From an uncultured Bacilli bacterium (GTDB taxonomy: Bacteria; Bacillota_I; Bacilli_A; RF39; UBA660), in contig CANRKL010000005.1 in NCBI GenBank assembly GCA_947631205.1, positions 1-38,632 on the forward strand: a DNA stretch of 38,632 nt, read 5' to 3'. Positions 8,992-18,268 of this stretch are shown piece after piece. Numbering within the stretch: position 1 is the stretch's first letter; each line of letters begins with the position of its first letter. The position numbers and the translations under genes were made by a program. The notes below the pieces were generated by a model. It made no database searches. It had not been told where the DNA came from and saw only the letters and a program-made list of their open reading frames with translations.

Positions 8992-9519
8992 ATGAAAAAG
9001 TTATTAATATGTAAAATTATTGGGATACTATTAACTTTTATTTTATGTTTTTTCTTACATTTTGCTTATCAAAATTTTCCTAATTTTCTTTTTAGTATCC
9101 TAACTCCAGTTAATGAAAGTATTTGGGAACACATGAAGTTAATTGCAACTTCTTTCATCATTATAAGTTTAATAGAGTATTTATTAATTCATAAAAAAAT
9201 TCATCTTAAAAATTTTACTCTAAACTTATTTATTGTTCCATCTTTAGGTATTATTACTTACTTAATTATTTATCTTCCCATCTTTTTAATTGTTGGTGAA
9301 AATATCTATATTAGTCTTGCTTTATTATTTTTAATTATTATTTTAATGCAAATACTAAGTTATTTTATTTTACAATATCCGACTATTAAGGGTGAAGAAA
9401 AAGTTGGCTTAATAGGATTATTCATTCTTTACTTTCTTTTCTTTTATTTTACTTATTTTCCACCCCATAATTTTCTTTTTTATGATTTAGTTAAAACTAG
9501 CTATGGTATTATTCATTGA
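8992..9519 (+). CDS. Multi-spanning membrane protein, DUF6512-like
   Basis: 175 residues, about five or six transmembrane helices (for example residues 5-27, 47-63, 78-103, 106-127, 143-157). The segment LTPVNESIWEHMK after the first helix is the conserved mark of a family of bacterial membrane proteins that I believe is DUF6512. No catalytic motif beyond that Glu/His-rich segment is recognised. TGAGGTAG precedes the ATG. It lies 27 bp behind the FAD/Rieske gene and its stop overlaps the 3' end of the convergent LigD-like gene by 7 bp. Confidence 0.75.
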   Translation: MKKLLICKIIGILLTFILCFFLHFAYQNFPNFLFSILTPVNESIWEHMKLIATSFIIISLIEYLLIHKKIHLKNFTLNLFIVPSLGIITYLIIYLPIFLIVGENIYISLALLFLIIILMQILSYFILQYPTIKGEEKVGLIGLFILYFLFFYFTYFPPHNFLFYDLVKTSYGIIH

Positions 9520-10880
9520 TAAATATCGAAATAACCCTCCCAAGGGTCTTTTCTTTTAATTCTTTTTAAAGCTTCATCAATAGTTATTTCATCAGGTCTT
9601 ATCTTATCTAGTTCACTCCATTTAAGAGGCATTGATACGGACCCATTTTTAATTCTAATAGAGTAAGGAGCAACAGTAGTTGAACCCATTGTATTTCTAA
9701 CCCAATCAATTAAGATTTTGCCTTTTCTTTTATTTAATCTAATATTACTTACATATTTTGTAGGATAACGGTATTCCATTAATTTAGCAATGTTTTTAGC
9801 AACACTTCTAAAAGTTTGCCAATTTTTAATAGTATAAATAGGAACTACAATGTGATAGCCTTTTCCACCACTTGTCTTTAAAAAAGATACTAAGTTAAGT
9901 TCATCTAAGATTTTCTTTAAATCTCTTACTCCTTCTCTTACTTTACTAAGGGGCATACCAGTATCAGGGTCTAAATCAAAAACCATCATGTTTGGATAGC
10001 GATAAGAAAAAGCATGGGAACCCCATAGATGAAACTCATAACCATTCATTTCTACTTCATTAAGTAATCCTTCCCTGTCTTCTAAATAATAAAATTTTTG
10101 TTTATCGCCTTCTTTATTAGTTATTGTTTTTTCTTTAAAATACTTATTTTCATTAAAATGTTTCTTAAAGAAAGTATCACCTTTTACTCCATTAGGCGCT
10201 CTTTTGGTAGTAATAAGACGATTGGCTATATAAGGAAGCATTAAGGGAGCAACTTTTTGATAGTAATTAAATAAATCTTTTTTGGTAATTTTTTGTTTAG
10301 GAAATATTATTTTATCAGGATTAGTGAGATTAATATTTATTTTTTTATTTTGTATTTCTTCTTTTGTTTTTCCACTTCTTACACTAAATTTATAATTTTT
10401 AATATCAACAAAATTTTTAAATTCATCAGCTTCTTTTATTAATAACCAATTGTTTTCTTTAAAATGAACAAGATTCCATATTCCTTTTAATCTTTTACCA
10501 TGAAGTTCAAATTTTAAAAATCCTTTTTCTAAAGATTTTTTAGGATTATCTTCTAAAGTATAAGTACCTTCATCAAAAAGCATTACTACTCCAGCCCCAT
10601 ATAATCCTTCTTTTATTATTCCTTCAAAATCTTTATAATCATAGGGATGGTCTTCTACCATGACCGCTAATCTTTTGTCTTTGGGATTATAAGATGGTCC
10701 TTTAGGAACTGCCCAACTTTTTAATACTCCACCTACTTCTAGTCTTAAGTCATAATGTTCTTTAGAGGCCCAATGATGTTGGACGACAAATATTTTTTCT
10801 TGGGAATTTTTTTTCTTAACTCCTTTAGGTTCTTTTGTTTTACTAAAATCTCTTTTTTGATTATATTTTTCTAAAGCCAT
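9513..10880 (-). CDS. LigD-like 3'-phosphoesterase + polymerase, no ligase domain
   Basis: 455 residues. Residues 28-150 are the LigD phosphoesterase domain, with H36, H42, D44 and R46 in HHWASKEHYDLRLE and H78/Y82 in EDHPYDY, the residues that bind Mn2+ and the 3'-phosphate in Pseudomonas LigD. Residues 185-455 are the primase-polymerase domain: PDKIIFPK, the metal-binding VFDLDPD near residue 300, SGGKGYHIVVP and a later LIDWVRN. The ATP-dependent ligase domain is absent, and no ku gene is present in the window. The family repairs double-strand ends by gap filling and end cleaning. GGTGGT precedes the ATG. It lies 48 bp behind the SWIM-SNF2 gene on the same strand. Domain identification is firm; which ligase partners it is unknown. 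Confidence 0.92.
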   Translation of the reverse strand: MALEKYNQKRDFSKTKEPKGVKKKNSQEKIFVVQHHWASKEHYDLRLEVGGVLKSWAVPKGPSYNPKDKRLAVMVEDHPYDYKDFEGIIKEGLYGAGVVMLFDEGTYTLEDNPKKSLEKGFLKFELHGKRLKGIWNLVHFKENNWLLIKEADEFKNFVDIKNYKFSVRSGKTKEEIQNKKININLTNPDKIIFPKQKITKKDLFNYYQKVAPLMLPYIANRLITTKRAPNGVKGDTFFKKHFNENKYFKEKTITNKEGDKQKFYYLEDREGLLNEVEMNGYEFHLWGSHAFSYRYPNMMVFDLDPDTGMPLSKVREGVRDLKKILDELNLVSFLKTSGGKGYHIVVPIYTIKNWQTFRSVAKNIAKLMEYRYPTKYVSNIRLNKRKGKILIDWVRNTMGSTTVAPYSIRIKNGSVSMPLKWSELDKIRPDEITIDEALKRIKRKDPWEGYFDIYQ

Positions 10881-10928
10881 AATACCACCATAATTTTAAT
10901 ATAGGAATATTGTTTAATTTTATACTAT

Positions 10929-13900
10929 TTAATCTTTATTTTCATAAGCTAATAAATCTCTAATATCTTGTTCTGTAAGATTTTGTAAGAATTTATCATT
11001 ATCCATATCTTCTTCAATTATTTTATCAGATAAAACTTTTTTCTTTTCTTGTAAGGCTAATATTTTTTCTTCAATTGTTCCTTTACATATTAGCTTAATA
11101 ACTTCTACGGTTTTGGTTTGACCAATTCTGTGTGTTCGGTCGGTTGCTTGATTTTCCGCTTGAGGATTCCACCACATATCTAAGTGAATAACTACATCAG
11201 CACTGGTTAAATTAAGTCCAGTTCCTCCACTTTTTAACATTATTAAAAATACATTAGTCTTATCTTTATTAAACGCATCAACAAGCATTTGTCTTTTTTT
11301 AGCAGGAACATCTCCCGAAATCATATAACTAGAGATATTTTCTTTAGAAAATTTTTGTTCTACTATATCAAGGGCTGTTTTAAAACTAGAAAATAGTAGT
11401 ATTTTATGACCATTAGATATAACTTCTTTAATTATTTTTATTAAGTTTTCTAATTTAGCACTTTCTTCTTCATAATTTTTATATAAGATATGAGGGTCAA
11501 TACAAATTTGTCTTAGTCTGGTAAGCAAAGTTATTATTAACATTTTATTTTTAGTAAAGCCACTGTTGGTAATTAAATCATTCATTTTATCATTAACTAA
11601 TTTAACTTCAGCAGCATAGTATTTTTTTTGTAAAGGATTTAAATCTATGTATATATTATTTTCTATTTTAGGTGGTAAATCTTTTATTACATCATTCTTT
11701 TTTCTTCTTAAGATAAAAGGTTTTACTTGTTCTTTTAAACTTTTTAATAATTTATTGGTATCTTCATCAAAATCTTTAACTTTATATTTTTTTTGAAATC
11801 TTACTAAACTAGATAAAAATCCAGGCATGATAAAATCAAATATACTCCATAATTCAACTATTGAGTTTTCAATTGGGGTTCCGGTTAAGGCAAGTTTAGT
11901 TTCAGCTTTAATATTTTTAACAGCCATTGATAATCCAGCATGAGGATTTTTGATATTTTGGGCTTCATCGATTGCAAAAACTTTAAATACTTTATCTTGG
12001 TAAAATTCCTCGTCTTCCCTTAGTAATCCATATGATGTAATGTAAATATTTCCATGAAAGTTTTCTAGTTTATTTCTTCTTTCACTTCTTTGACCAGCAA
12101 AGACTTGGTATTTTAAATGAGGAGCAAATTTATGAAACTCATTTTCCCAGTTGTAAACAAGTGATGTAGGACAAACAATTAAAAATTTAGAATCACTATC
12201 TTCTTTTAATAATTTTTCAATGAAGATTATTGTTTGTAATGATTTTCCTAAACCCATTTCATCAGCTAATATGCCTCCAAAACCACATTTACAAATAGTA
12301 TACAACCATTTTACGCCACTTACTTGATAATCTCTTAACAGTTTTTGTTCATCTTTGGTAAATTCTAAATCATTATTTTGGAATTCTTTAAATTGATTAA
12401 TAAATTTTTGAAATAAAGAGTCAGTTTCAATTATATTATATTTTTTCTCTTTTAGGGAATCTAAATATAATGCTCGGTATTTAGGTATTTCACCATGACC
12501 TTCTTTTATATCTTTATTAGATAATTCTAATTCTTGAGTTAAATCTTTTATTTCATTTAAAGAATCTTGATCTAAGCTTAAGATGTCACCACTTTTTAAG
12601 CGATAGTATTTTTTATTTTCTTGCATGGATAAAAGAATATTATCTAATTCATCATTACTAATACCACCTAAGTCAAATTCATAACGAAGTATTTCATCTT
12701 GACCAATGGAAAAGTGAGTAGTTATTTTATTATCTTTAATAATATGAGTATTTTTAAAATTTTCGGTAGTAAATACCATATATTTTTCAGATAATTCATT
12801 AATCATGTTATCCATAAAATCACAAATTAAATCTAAATCACATAAAATTAAAGCATTATCTTTTTTAACAAATCCTAATTCTTCTAACTCTTTAACTACT
12901 TTTTCTTCATAATCAATATCTCTTATAACTTGACTTTCTTTATCAAAATAACTAATATCTTCATCATAAACAAATTTAGGATTACAAATAATACTATCTT
13001 CATTTAAATCAAAGTATAATTTAGTATCGGGATTATTTCCAATAATTAAATCATTAGTAGTTTCATCTAAAGTAATTTTTCCTTTAATTATTCTTAATAA
13101 ACTTTTTTGGAAGTCATAAAATTCTTTTTCACTAAAAATCATTTCATCTAAAGAATTATTTTTAAATTCATTTAGTAAAAATTGTTGTTTGGGATTTAAA
13201 TGATAGATTATATTATTATAATAAATATATTCATAGTCATCAGTTAAATTATAGAGATTATTTATGTTGTCAAGTGAGACTAAAGTATATTGTCCATTAG
13301 AAAGATGAAGAGAAAAATGCATGGGAAACTCATTTACTATGGGTGAATCTTCGGGGCTTTCATTGATATTTATTTTATGATATATTTTTAATAAATCTTT
13401 TATTTCTTGGCTATTTAAGCTTAAATAATTTCCGGTATAATAATGTCTAATTTTATAATTACTTATAAGTTTAATTAATTCTCTACTTTCTTTAGATAGA
13501 AAATGTTTTTCTGGGTCATAGACAAAACTAGTTCCAAAAGGATACTCCATACGTTCTTCTAAAGCTCTTTCAAAGCCATTAAACTTACTTAATAATGAAT
13601 AGAGTTTATCTATACCGATTTTAACTTTTAAATTTATACTGTCATAATAATAGTTATTTTCAATAGTTAAATAAGGAATTAGTTTAACTTCTTTTTTAAT
13701 TGTTACTTCTTCACTAAATTTTTCTTTTAATTTTTGAAATAAATCTTTAGTTTTTTCAATGTTATTTTTCGATTTAGTTACTGATTTAAATAATTCGTCA
13801 GAATAAGTTATTAAACAAGCCGCGATGTGCTTACAAGAAAAAGTAGCATTAAATTGTTCACAAGTACAAGAAGCACTTTCTATTTCATTATTTTTAATAT

Positions 13901-14078
13901 TAATATAAACGACATATCTTTTATTAATTCGTTCAGACCTTACTAAAAAATTATGTCTAATCTCACTCATGACATTTACTTTACCAACATAATCTATATA
14001 ATCTTCATCATAATTAAGACCTTTTTCATAATCTTTTGGTAAAACAAAATCTAAAATTTTATTAGTTATTTCATCCAT
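10929..14078 (-). CDS. SWIM zinc-finger SNF2 family DNA-dependent ATPase
   Basis: 1049 residues. A SWIM finger (C71-x-C73 ... C82-x-H84) lies at the N-terminus, followed by about 500 residues of bacterial SNF2-associated region, then the motor: Walker A ILADEMGLGKS near 600, DEAQ near 704, LTGTPIENS near 735, and motif VI ATDRTHRIGQTK near 985. Bacterial Swi2/Snf2 proteins with SWIM fingers translocate on DNA and are thought to displace proteins such as RNA polymerase. In-frame TTG and GTG codons lie upstream, but GGTGAT followed by ATG at 14078 fits best. It precedes the LigD-like gene by 48 bp, so a shared DNA-repair role is plausible but unproven. Confidence 0.93.
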   Translation of the reverse strand: MDEITNKILDFVLPKDYEKGLNYDEDYIDYVGKVNVMSEIRHNFLVRSERINKRYVVYINIKNNEIESASCTCEQFNATFSCKHIAACLITYSDELFKSVTKSKNNIEKTKDLFQKLKEKFSEEVTIKKEVKLIPYLTIENNYYYDSINLKVKIGIDKLYSLLSKFNGFERALEERMEYPFGTSFVYDPEKHFLSKESRELIKLISNYKIRHYYTGNYLSLNSQEIKDLLKIYHKININESPEDSPIVNEFPMHFSLHLSNGQYTLVSLDNINNLYNLTDDYEYIYYNNIIYHLNPKQQFLLNEFKNNSLDEMIFSEKEFYDFQKSLLRIIKGKITLDETTNDLIIGNNPDTKLYFDLNEDSIICNPKFVYDEDISYFDKESQVIRDIDYEEKVVKELEELGFVKKDNALILCDLDLICDFMDNMINELSEKYMVFTTENFKNTHIIKDNKITTHFSIGQDEILRYEFDLGGISNDELDNILLSMQENKKYYRLKSGDILSLDQDSLNEIKDLTQELELSNKDIKEGHGEIPKYRALYLDSLKEKKYNIIETDSLFQKFINQFKEFQNNDLEFTKDEQKLLRDYQVSGVKWLYTICKCGFGGILADEMGLGKSLQTIIFIEKLLKEDSDSKFLIVCPTSLVYNWENEFHKFAPHLKYQVFAGQRSERRNKLENFHGNIYITSYGLLREDEEFYQDKVFKVFAIDEAQNIKNPHAGLSMAVKNIKAETKLALTGTPIENSIVELWSIFDFIMPGFLSSLVRFQKKYKVKDFDEDTNKLLKSLKEQVKPFILRRKKNDVIKDLPPKIENNIYIDLNPLQKKYYAAEVKLVNDKMNDLITNSGFTKNKMLIITLLTRLRQICIDPHILYKNYEEESAKLENLIKIIKEVISNGHKILLFSSFKTALDIVEQKFSKENISSYMISGDVPAKKRQMLVDAFNKDKTNVFLIMLKSGGTGLNLTSADVVIHLDMWWNPQAENQATDRTHRIGQTKTVEVIKLICKGTIEEKILALQEKKKVLSDKIIEEDMDNDKFLQNLTEQDIRDLLAYENKD

Positions 14079-14145
14079 TACAATCACCAAAAACTTTCAA
14101 GTCGGTAACTATTATATCATACTTTTTCTTATAAGCTATATTTTT

Positions 14146-17100
14146 TTATTTATTATTTGCAATTGTTTGGTAATAATTATATCTTTCTATGGCATTTTGT
14201 TTATTTTGTTCTAATAAAATAAGGGCTAAATCTTTATTTTTAATTTTTAATGAATTATAACGTATTTCATTGTCTAAAAATTCATGGTAACGATTAAAAT
14301 CTGGTTCTTTAGAATCCATAGTTAAAGTTTTCTCATCTGGATTATAGCGCATAAGTAAAGTATAACCTACATTTACAGCTAGTTTTTGTTCTTTAGTAGT
14401 ACAAGATAATCCTCCTTTTATTCCATGTTCAATACAAGGAGCATAAGCAATAATTAAACTAGGTCCATTATGTTCACTTGCTTCTTTAAAAGATTTTAAA
14501 GTTTGCATCATATCAGCCCCTAGGGAAATACTTGCAACATAACAATTAGGATATGACATAGCTATTCTAAATAAATCTTTTTTAGGACTTCTTTTTCCTA
14601 AATCAGCAAATTCAGCAACTTGACCATATCGACTGCTTTTACTTGTTTGACCTCCTGTATTAGAATATACTTCAGTATCTAATACTAAAACTTTAATATT
14701 TTCATTACTTGATAAGACATGGTCTAAGCCCCCAAAGCCTATATCATAAGCCCAGCCATCTCCTCCTATGGCCCAGACAGTTCTTCTAGGTATGTAAGAC
14801 AAGAGGCTTCGTAATTCTTCACTTATATCTCTCATAGCTAGTTCTTTAATTAATTCTTGGGTTTTATTGAAATCTTCAAAATTATCTAAAATATTTTGAT
14901 AAATAGGATAGTTTTTATCGTTTTTATTTTGGACATATGTATTAAGGATTTTTTTAATTCTTTCTCTTTTTACTTGATAAGATAAATGAATACCATAAGC
15001 AAATTCAGCATTATCTTCAAATAAAGAGTTAGCCCAAGGTATGGAATAAGGTGTTGTTGGTGCAGAGCCTCCATATATTGATGAACAACCTGTTGCATTA
15101 GCTATAACTATTTCATCTTGGAAAAGTTCGGTTAAAAGTTTAATATAACTAGTTTCTCCACAACCAGCACAAGCTCCTGAAAACTCAAATCTTGGCTTTA
15201 ATAATTGACTTCCTTTAATAGAATATTTAGGATATATTGAAGGATTTTCATAGTTATTAAAATATTTCATTGTTAAGTTATCTTCTTCTATATTATCAGT
15301 TAGTTCTAAAGCTTTTACTCCATTTTTTCCAGGACAAATGTCTATACATAATCCACAAGATGTACAATCCTTACTAGATACGCCGATATAAAAGTTATAG
15401 TTTTTATCTTTTATATCTGGTATACCATTACCATCTTTAACTAAGAAAGGTCTTATAACAGCATGAGGACAAACAAAAGAACACATTCCACAAGCAATAC
15501 AATTTTCTTTAATCCATTTAGGAGCATATTTAGATATACCTCTTTTTTCTAATTTACTAAGTCCATTAGGAAAAGCCCCATGACATACTTCTTTAAAGTA
15601 AGAGACTGGTACTTCATTGGCCATTCTGTGATTTATTAGACTAAATAAATCATTAGCTTCAATAATTGTTCCTATAGGGTTAGATAATTCATATTTTTTA
15701 ACTTTATTGATGGCTTCTTTAATAGCATTTTGGTTATTTGTAACTACATCCTCACCCTTAACTCTATAACTATCTTCTATTCTTTTAGATAATATTTCCA
15801 TACTATCTTTAATACCAAGAATATTTAAAATAATAATTTCCATAATCTTGCTTATTTTATCTTTTAAGTTATGTTTTAAAGCTAGGGAGAAAGCATCAAT
15901 AGTTAAAATTTTTAAGTTTCTTTCTTTGATAATTTTTAAATCATGTTGATTAATAATTTTAGATAAATCTTCATCATCACTCATATTAATTAAAACTAAA
16001 CTATTTTCTTTAGCTGAGTCTAATAAATGATATTTTTGAAAATATACTAATTTTGTTACAACAATTATGTCAGTATTAGTTACATAATAAGGGGCTTTAA
16101 TTATTTCATCGCTAATTCTTAAGTGACTAATTGTTACTCCTCCACTTTTTTTAGAATCATATTCAAAATATCCTTCAACATATGAATTATTGGCCCCAAT
16201 AATTTTTAATATATCTTTACTAGCTGATACCATTCCATCAGAACCAAAACCATATATTTTTAGTTCACGAGCATTAAGCATAATATTATAAGGTGATTCT
16301 TCTAAACTTTTATTAGTTACATCATCTTTAATGCCAATTGTAAAATCATTTTTTAAATTATTATCTAAGGCATCAAATACGCTTTTTATTTGACTAGGGG
16401 TGGTATTTTTAGAAGACAAGCCATATCTTCCACCAACAACTGTTATATTAGTATTTTTAAGGGCACTTAATATATCTAGGTATAAAGGCTCGCCATTACT
16501 TCCAGCTTCTTTGGTTCTATCTAAAACAGCAATTTTTTGGACAGTTTTAGGTAAAACATTTAATAAATATTTACTAGAAAAAGGACGATATAAATGGACT
16601 GTTATTAAACCAACTTTTCTATTATGTTTATTTAAATCATCAACAACTAATTTAATTGTATCACATACACTTCCCATAGCTACAATAACGTTTAAAGCTT
16701 CAGGGTCACCATAATAATTGAAAGGTTTATAATTTTCTCCTGTTAAATCGTTAATTTTTTGCATATAATCAAAAACAATATCTGGCATTTTTTCATAATA
16801 TGGATTTCTTGCTTCCACACTTTGAAAATATATATCTTCATTTAAAGCCATTCCATATTGAACATGGGCTCCAACATTTAAAGCATTATTTTTAAATTTT
16901 TCTAATTCTTCATAATCTATTAAATTTAATAATTTTTCTCTATCTATTGTTTCAATTACATTTATCTCATGACTAGTTCTAAAGCCATCAAAAAAGTGTA
17001 AGAATGGAATATGGCCTTTAATTGCAGAAAGGTGTGCCACAGCAGCTAAGTTATAGGCATCAGTTACACTGCTACTAGCAAGAATACAAAATCCTGTTTG

Positions 17101-17493
17101 TCTTGTAGCATAAATGTCTGAGTGGTCTCCAAAAATAGATAAAGCATGAGTGGCTACTGTTCTTGAAGCAACATGGATAACGCCTGGAAGTCCTTCTCCG
17201 GCTATTTTATACATATTGGGTATCATTAGTAGTAATCCTTGACTTGCTGTAAATGTTGTTGCTAAAGAGCCTGCTAATAAAGCCCCATGTAAAGCTCCAG
17301 CAGCTCCGGCTTCGGATTGCATTTCTACTACTTTAACTTTATCATTAAATAAATTTAGAGCACCTTCACTATTTAGATTATCAACATTACTAGCCATAGG
17401 GCTTGATGGGGTGATAGGATAAATGGAAGCCATTTCACTAAATAAATAAGCCATTTGACTACAAGCGGTATTTCCATCAACAATTTTTCTCAT
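14146..17493 (-). CDS. nifJ: Pyruvate:ferredoxin (flavodoxin) oxidoreductase
   Basis: 1115 residues, slightly short for single-chain PFOR (about 1170-1200). It oxidises pyruvate and CoA to acetyl-CoA and CO2, passing electrons to ferredoxin or flavodoxin. Domain I begins YPITPSSPMAS near residue 25, and domain II runs to about 410. Two [4Fe-4S] sites follow: CIACGMCSFVCP near 664 and CTSCGLCIDICP near 709. The thiamine-diphosphate domain has ACAGCGETSY near 775, IGGDGWAYDIGFGG near 913 and YSNTGGQTSKSS near 940. GGAGAG precedes the ATG. This points to fermentative anaerobic metabolism. No adjacent ferredoxin or hydrogenase gene. Confidence 0.97.
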   Translation of the reverse strand: MRKIVDGNTACSQMAYLFSEMASIYPITPSSPMASNVDNLNSEGALNLFNDKVKVVEMQSEAGAAGALHGALLAGSLATTFTASQGLLLMIPNMYKIAGEGLPGVIHVASRTVATHALSIFGDHSDIYATRQTGFCILASSSVTDAYNLAAVAHLSAIKGHIPFLHFFDGFRTSHEINVIETIDREKLLNLIDYEELEKFKNNALNVGAHVQYGMALNEDIYFQSVEARNPYYEKMPDIVFDYMQKINDLTGENYKPFNYYGDPEALNVIVAMGSVCDTIKLVVDDLNKHNRKVGLITVHLYRPFSSKYLLNVLPKTVQKIAVLDRTKEAGSNGEPLYLDILSALKNTNITVVGGRYGLSSKNTTPSQIKSVFDALDNNLKNDFTIGIKDDVTNKSLEESPYNIMLNARELKIYGFGSDGMVSASKDILKIIGANNSYVEGYFEYDSKKSGGVTISHLRISDEIIKAPYYVTNTDIIVVTKLVYFQKYHLLDSAKENSLVLINMSDDEDLSKIINQHDLKIIKERNLKILTIDAFSLALKHNLKDKISKIMEIIILNILGIKDSMEILSKRIEDSYRVKGEDVVTNNQNAIKEAINKVKKYELSNPIGTIIEANDLFSLINHRMANEVPVSYFKEVCHGAFPNGLSKLEKRGISKYAPKWIKENCIACGMCSFVCPHAVIRPFLVKDGNGIPDIKDKNYNFYIGVSSKDCTSCGLCIDICPGKNGVKALELTDNIEEDNLTMKYFNNYENPSIYPKYSIKGSQLLKPRFEFSGACAGCGETSYIKLLTELFQDEIVIANATGCSSIYGGSAPTTPYSIPWANSLFEDNAEFAYGIHLSYQVKRERIKKILNTYVQNKNDKNYPIYQNILDNFEDFNKTQELIKELAMRDISEELRSLLSYIPRRTVWAIGGDGWAYDIGFGGLDHVLSSNENIKVLVLDTEVYSNTGGQTSKSSRYGQVAEFADLGKRSPKKDLFRIAMSYPNCYVASISLGADMMQTLKSFKEASEHNGPSLIIAYAPCIEHGIKGGLSCTTKEQKLAVNVGYTLLMRYNPDEKTLTMDSKEPDFNRYHEFLDNEIRYNSLKIKNKDLALILLEQNKQNAIERYNYYQTIANNK

Positions 17494-17522
17494 ATTTAAA
17501 CTCTCCTATTCTAACTACCCCA

Positions 17523-17531
17523 ATTATATCA
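17523..17531 (-). promoter_or_regulatory. Extended -10 element upstream of nifJ
   Basis: Minus strand TGATATAAT, 30 nt before the nifJ start. No good -35 is visible, which extended -10 promoters can tolerate. Confidence 0.5.
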
Positions 17532-17570
17532 TAAGAAAATAAGAATAAGTTTAAAAAATTATTGCCCTTA

Positions 17571-17599
17571 TTGACAGTACAAAAATAGTTTGCTATGAT
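17571..17599 (+). promoter_or_regulatory. Consensus promoter of the HAD gene
   Basis: TTGACA (17571-17576), 17-bp spacer, TGCTATGAT with the -10 hexamer TATGAT at 17594-17599. Start near 17606, followed by the strong ribosome site AAGGAGG. Confidence 0.85.
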
Positions 17600-17623
17600 G
17601 TAGATACTTAAGGAGGGGGATTT

Positions 17624-18229
17624 ATGAAAGTTATTTTTTTAGATATTGATGGAGTATTACAACCATATAAAGCGAGAGAAAGATTTGAACACGATTTAGA
17701 TGAAACAGTAAAGGAATTATCAGAAAAATACAACATTGATTACACAATTTATAATAAGTATGATGTAGGTGCATGTTATTATGATTGGGATGTAGATGCT
17801 GTAAACAGAATTAAAAAAATTATTGAGAAAACAGGGGCTAAAATAGTTATTTCAAGTGATTGGCGAATGGCTGCTGACCTTGCTGACCCAGAAAAAAAGC
17901 AAATTAATAAAATGTTAAATTTTTTAAGATTATGGGGATTAGAAGAATATTTAGTTGGAGAAAATGATGTTTACAGAAGCAAAGAAATGGGCGATTTATA
18001 TGAGACTATAAGTTTAATGAAACGTGTAGGAAATATTAGTCGAACAATTGAAATACTTAATTATTTAAAAGCTCATGAAGAAATAAAAAACTATGTAATC
18101 CTTGATGATACTAGTATATTAATTGATGAACACTTTGTTAAAACTAAAGATGTAATTAATGATTACCAAATGAAAAAGGCAATTAAAATATTAAATGACA
18201 AACATATAGAAATTCATAAAGAATATTAA
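17624..18229 (+). CDS. HAD-like phosphatase/hydrolase
   Basis: 201 residues. VIFLDIDGVLQPY at the start is HAD motif I, with nucleophile D7 and acid/base D9. VISSDWRM near residue 77 fits motif II (Ser plus SDWR) and YVILDDTS near 161 is the acidic motif IV. The SDWR form is typical of the HAD domain found in RNA-repair-associated proteins (pfam18143-like), so polynucleotide 5' or 3' ends are possible substrates, but this is inference. A consensus promoter and AAGGAGG precede the ATG. It is monocistronic, ending in an A/T-only hairpin. Confidence 0.85.
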   Translation: MKVIFLDIDGVLQPYKARERFEHDLDETVKELSEKYNIDYTIYNKYDVGACYYDWDVDAVNRIKKIIEKTGAKIVISSDWRMAADLADPEKKQINKMLNFLRLWGLEEYLVGENDVYRSKEMGDLYETISLMKRVGNISRTIEILNYLKAHEEIKNYVILDDTSILIDEHFVKTKDVINDYQMKKAIKILNDKHIEIHKEY

Positions 18230-18265
18230 AAAAACTTTTTGTATAAAACTACAAAAAATTTTTTT
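18228..18265. terminator. A/T-rich bidirectional terminator
   Basis: Stem of about 15 bp (18228-18243 with 18250-18265; core TTTTTGTA/TACAAAAA) between convergent genes, with T runs on both strands. Confidence 0.6.
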
Positions 18266-18268
18266 ATT

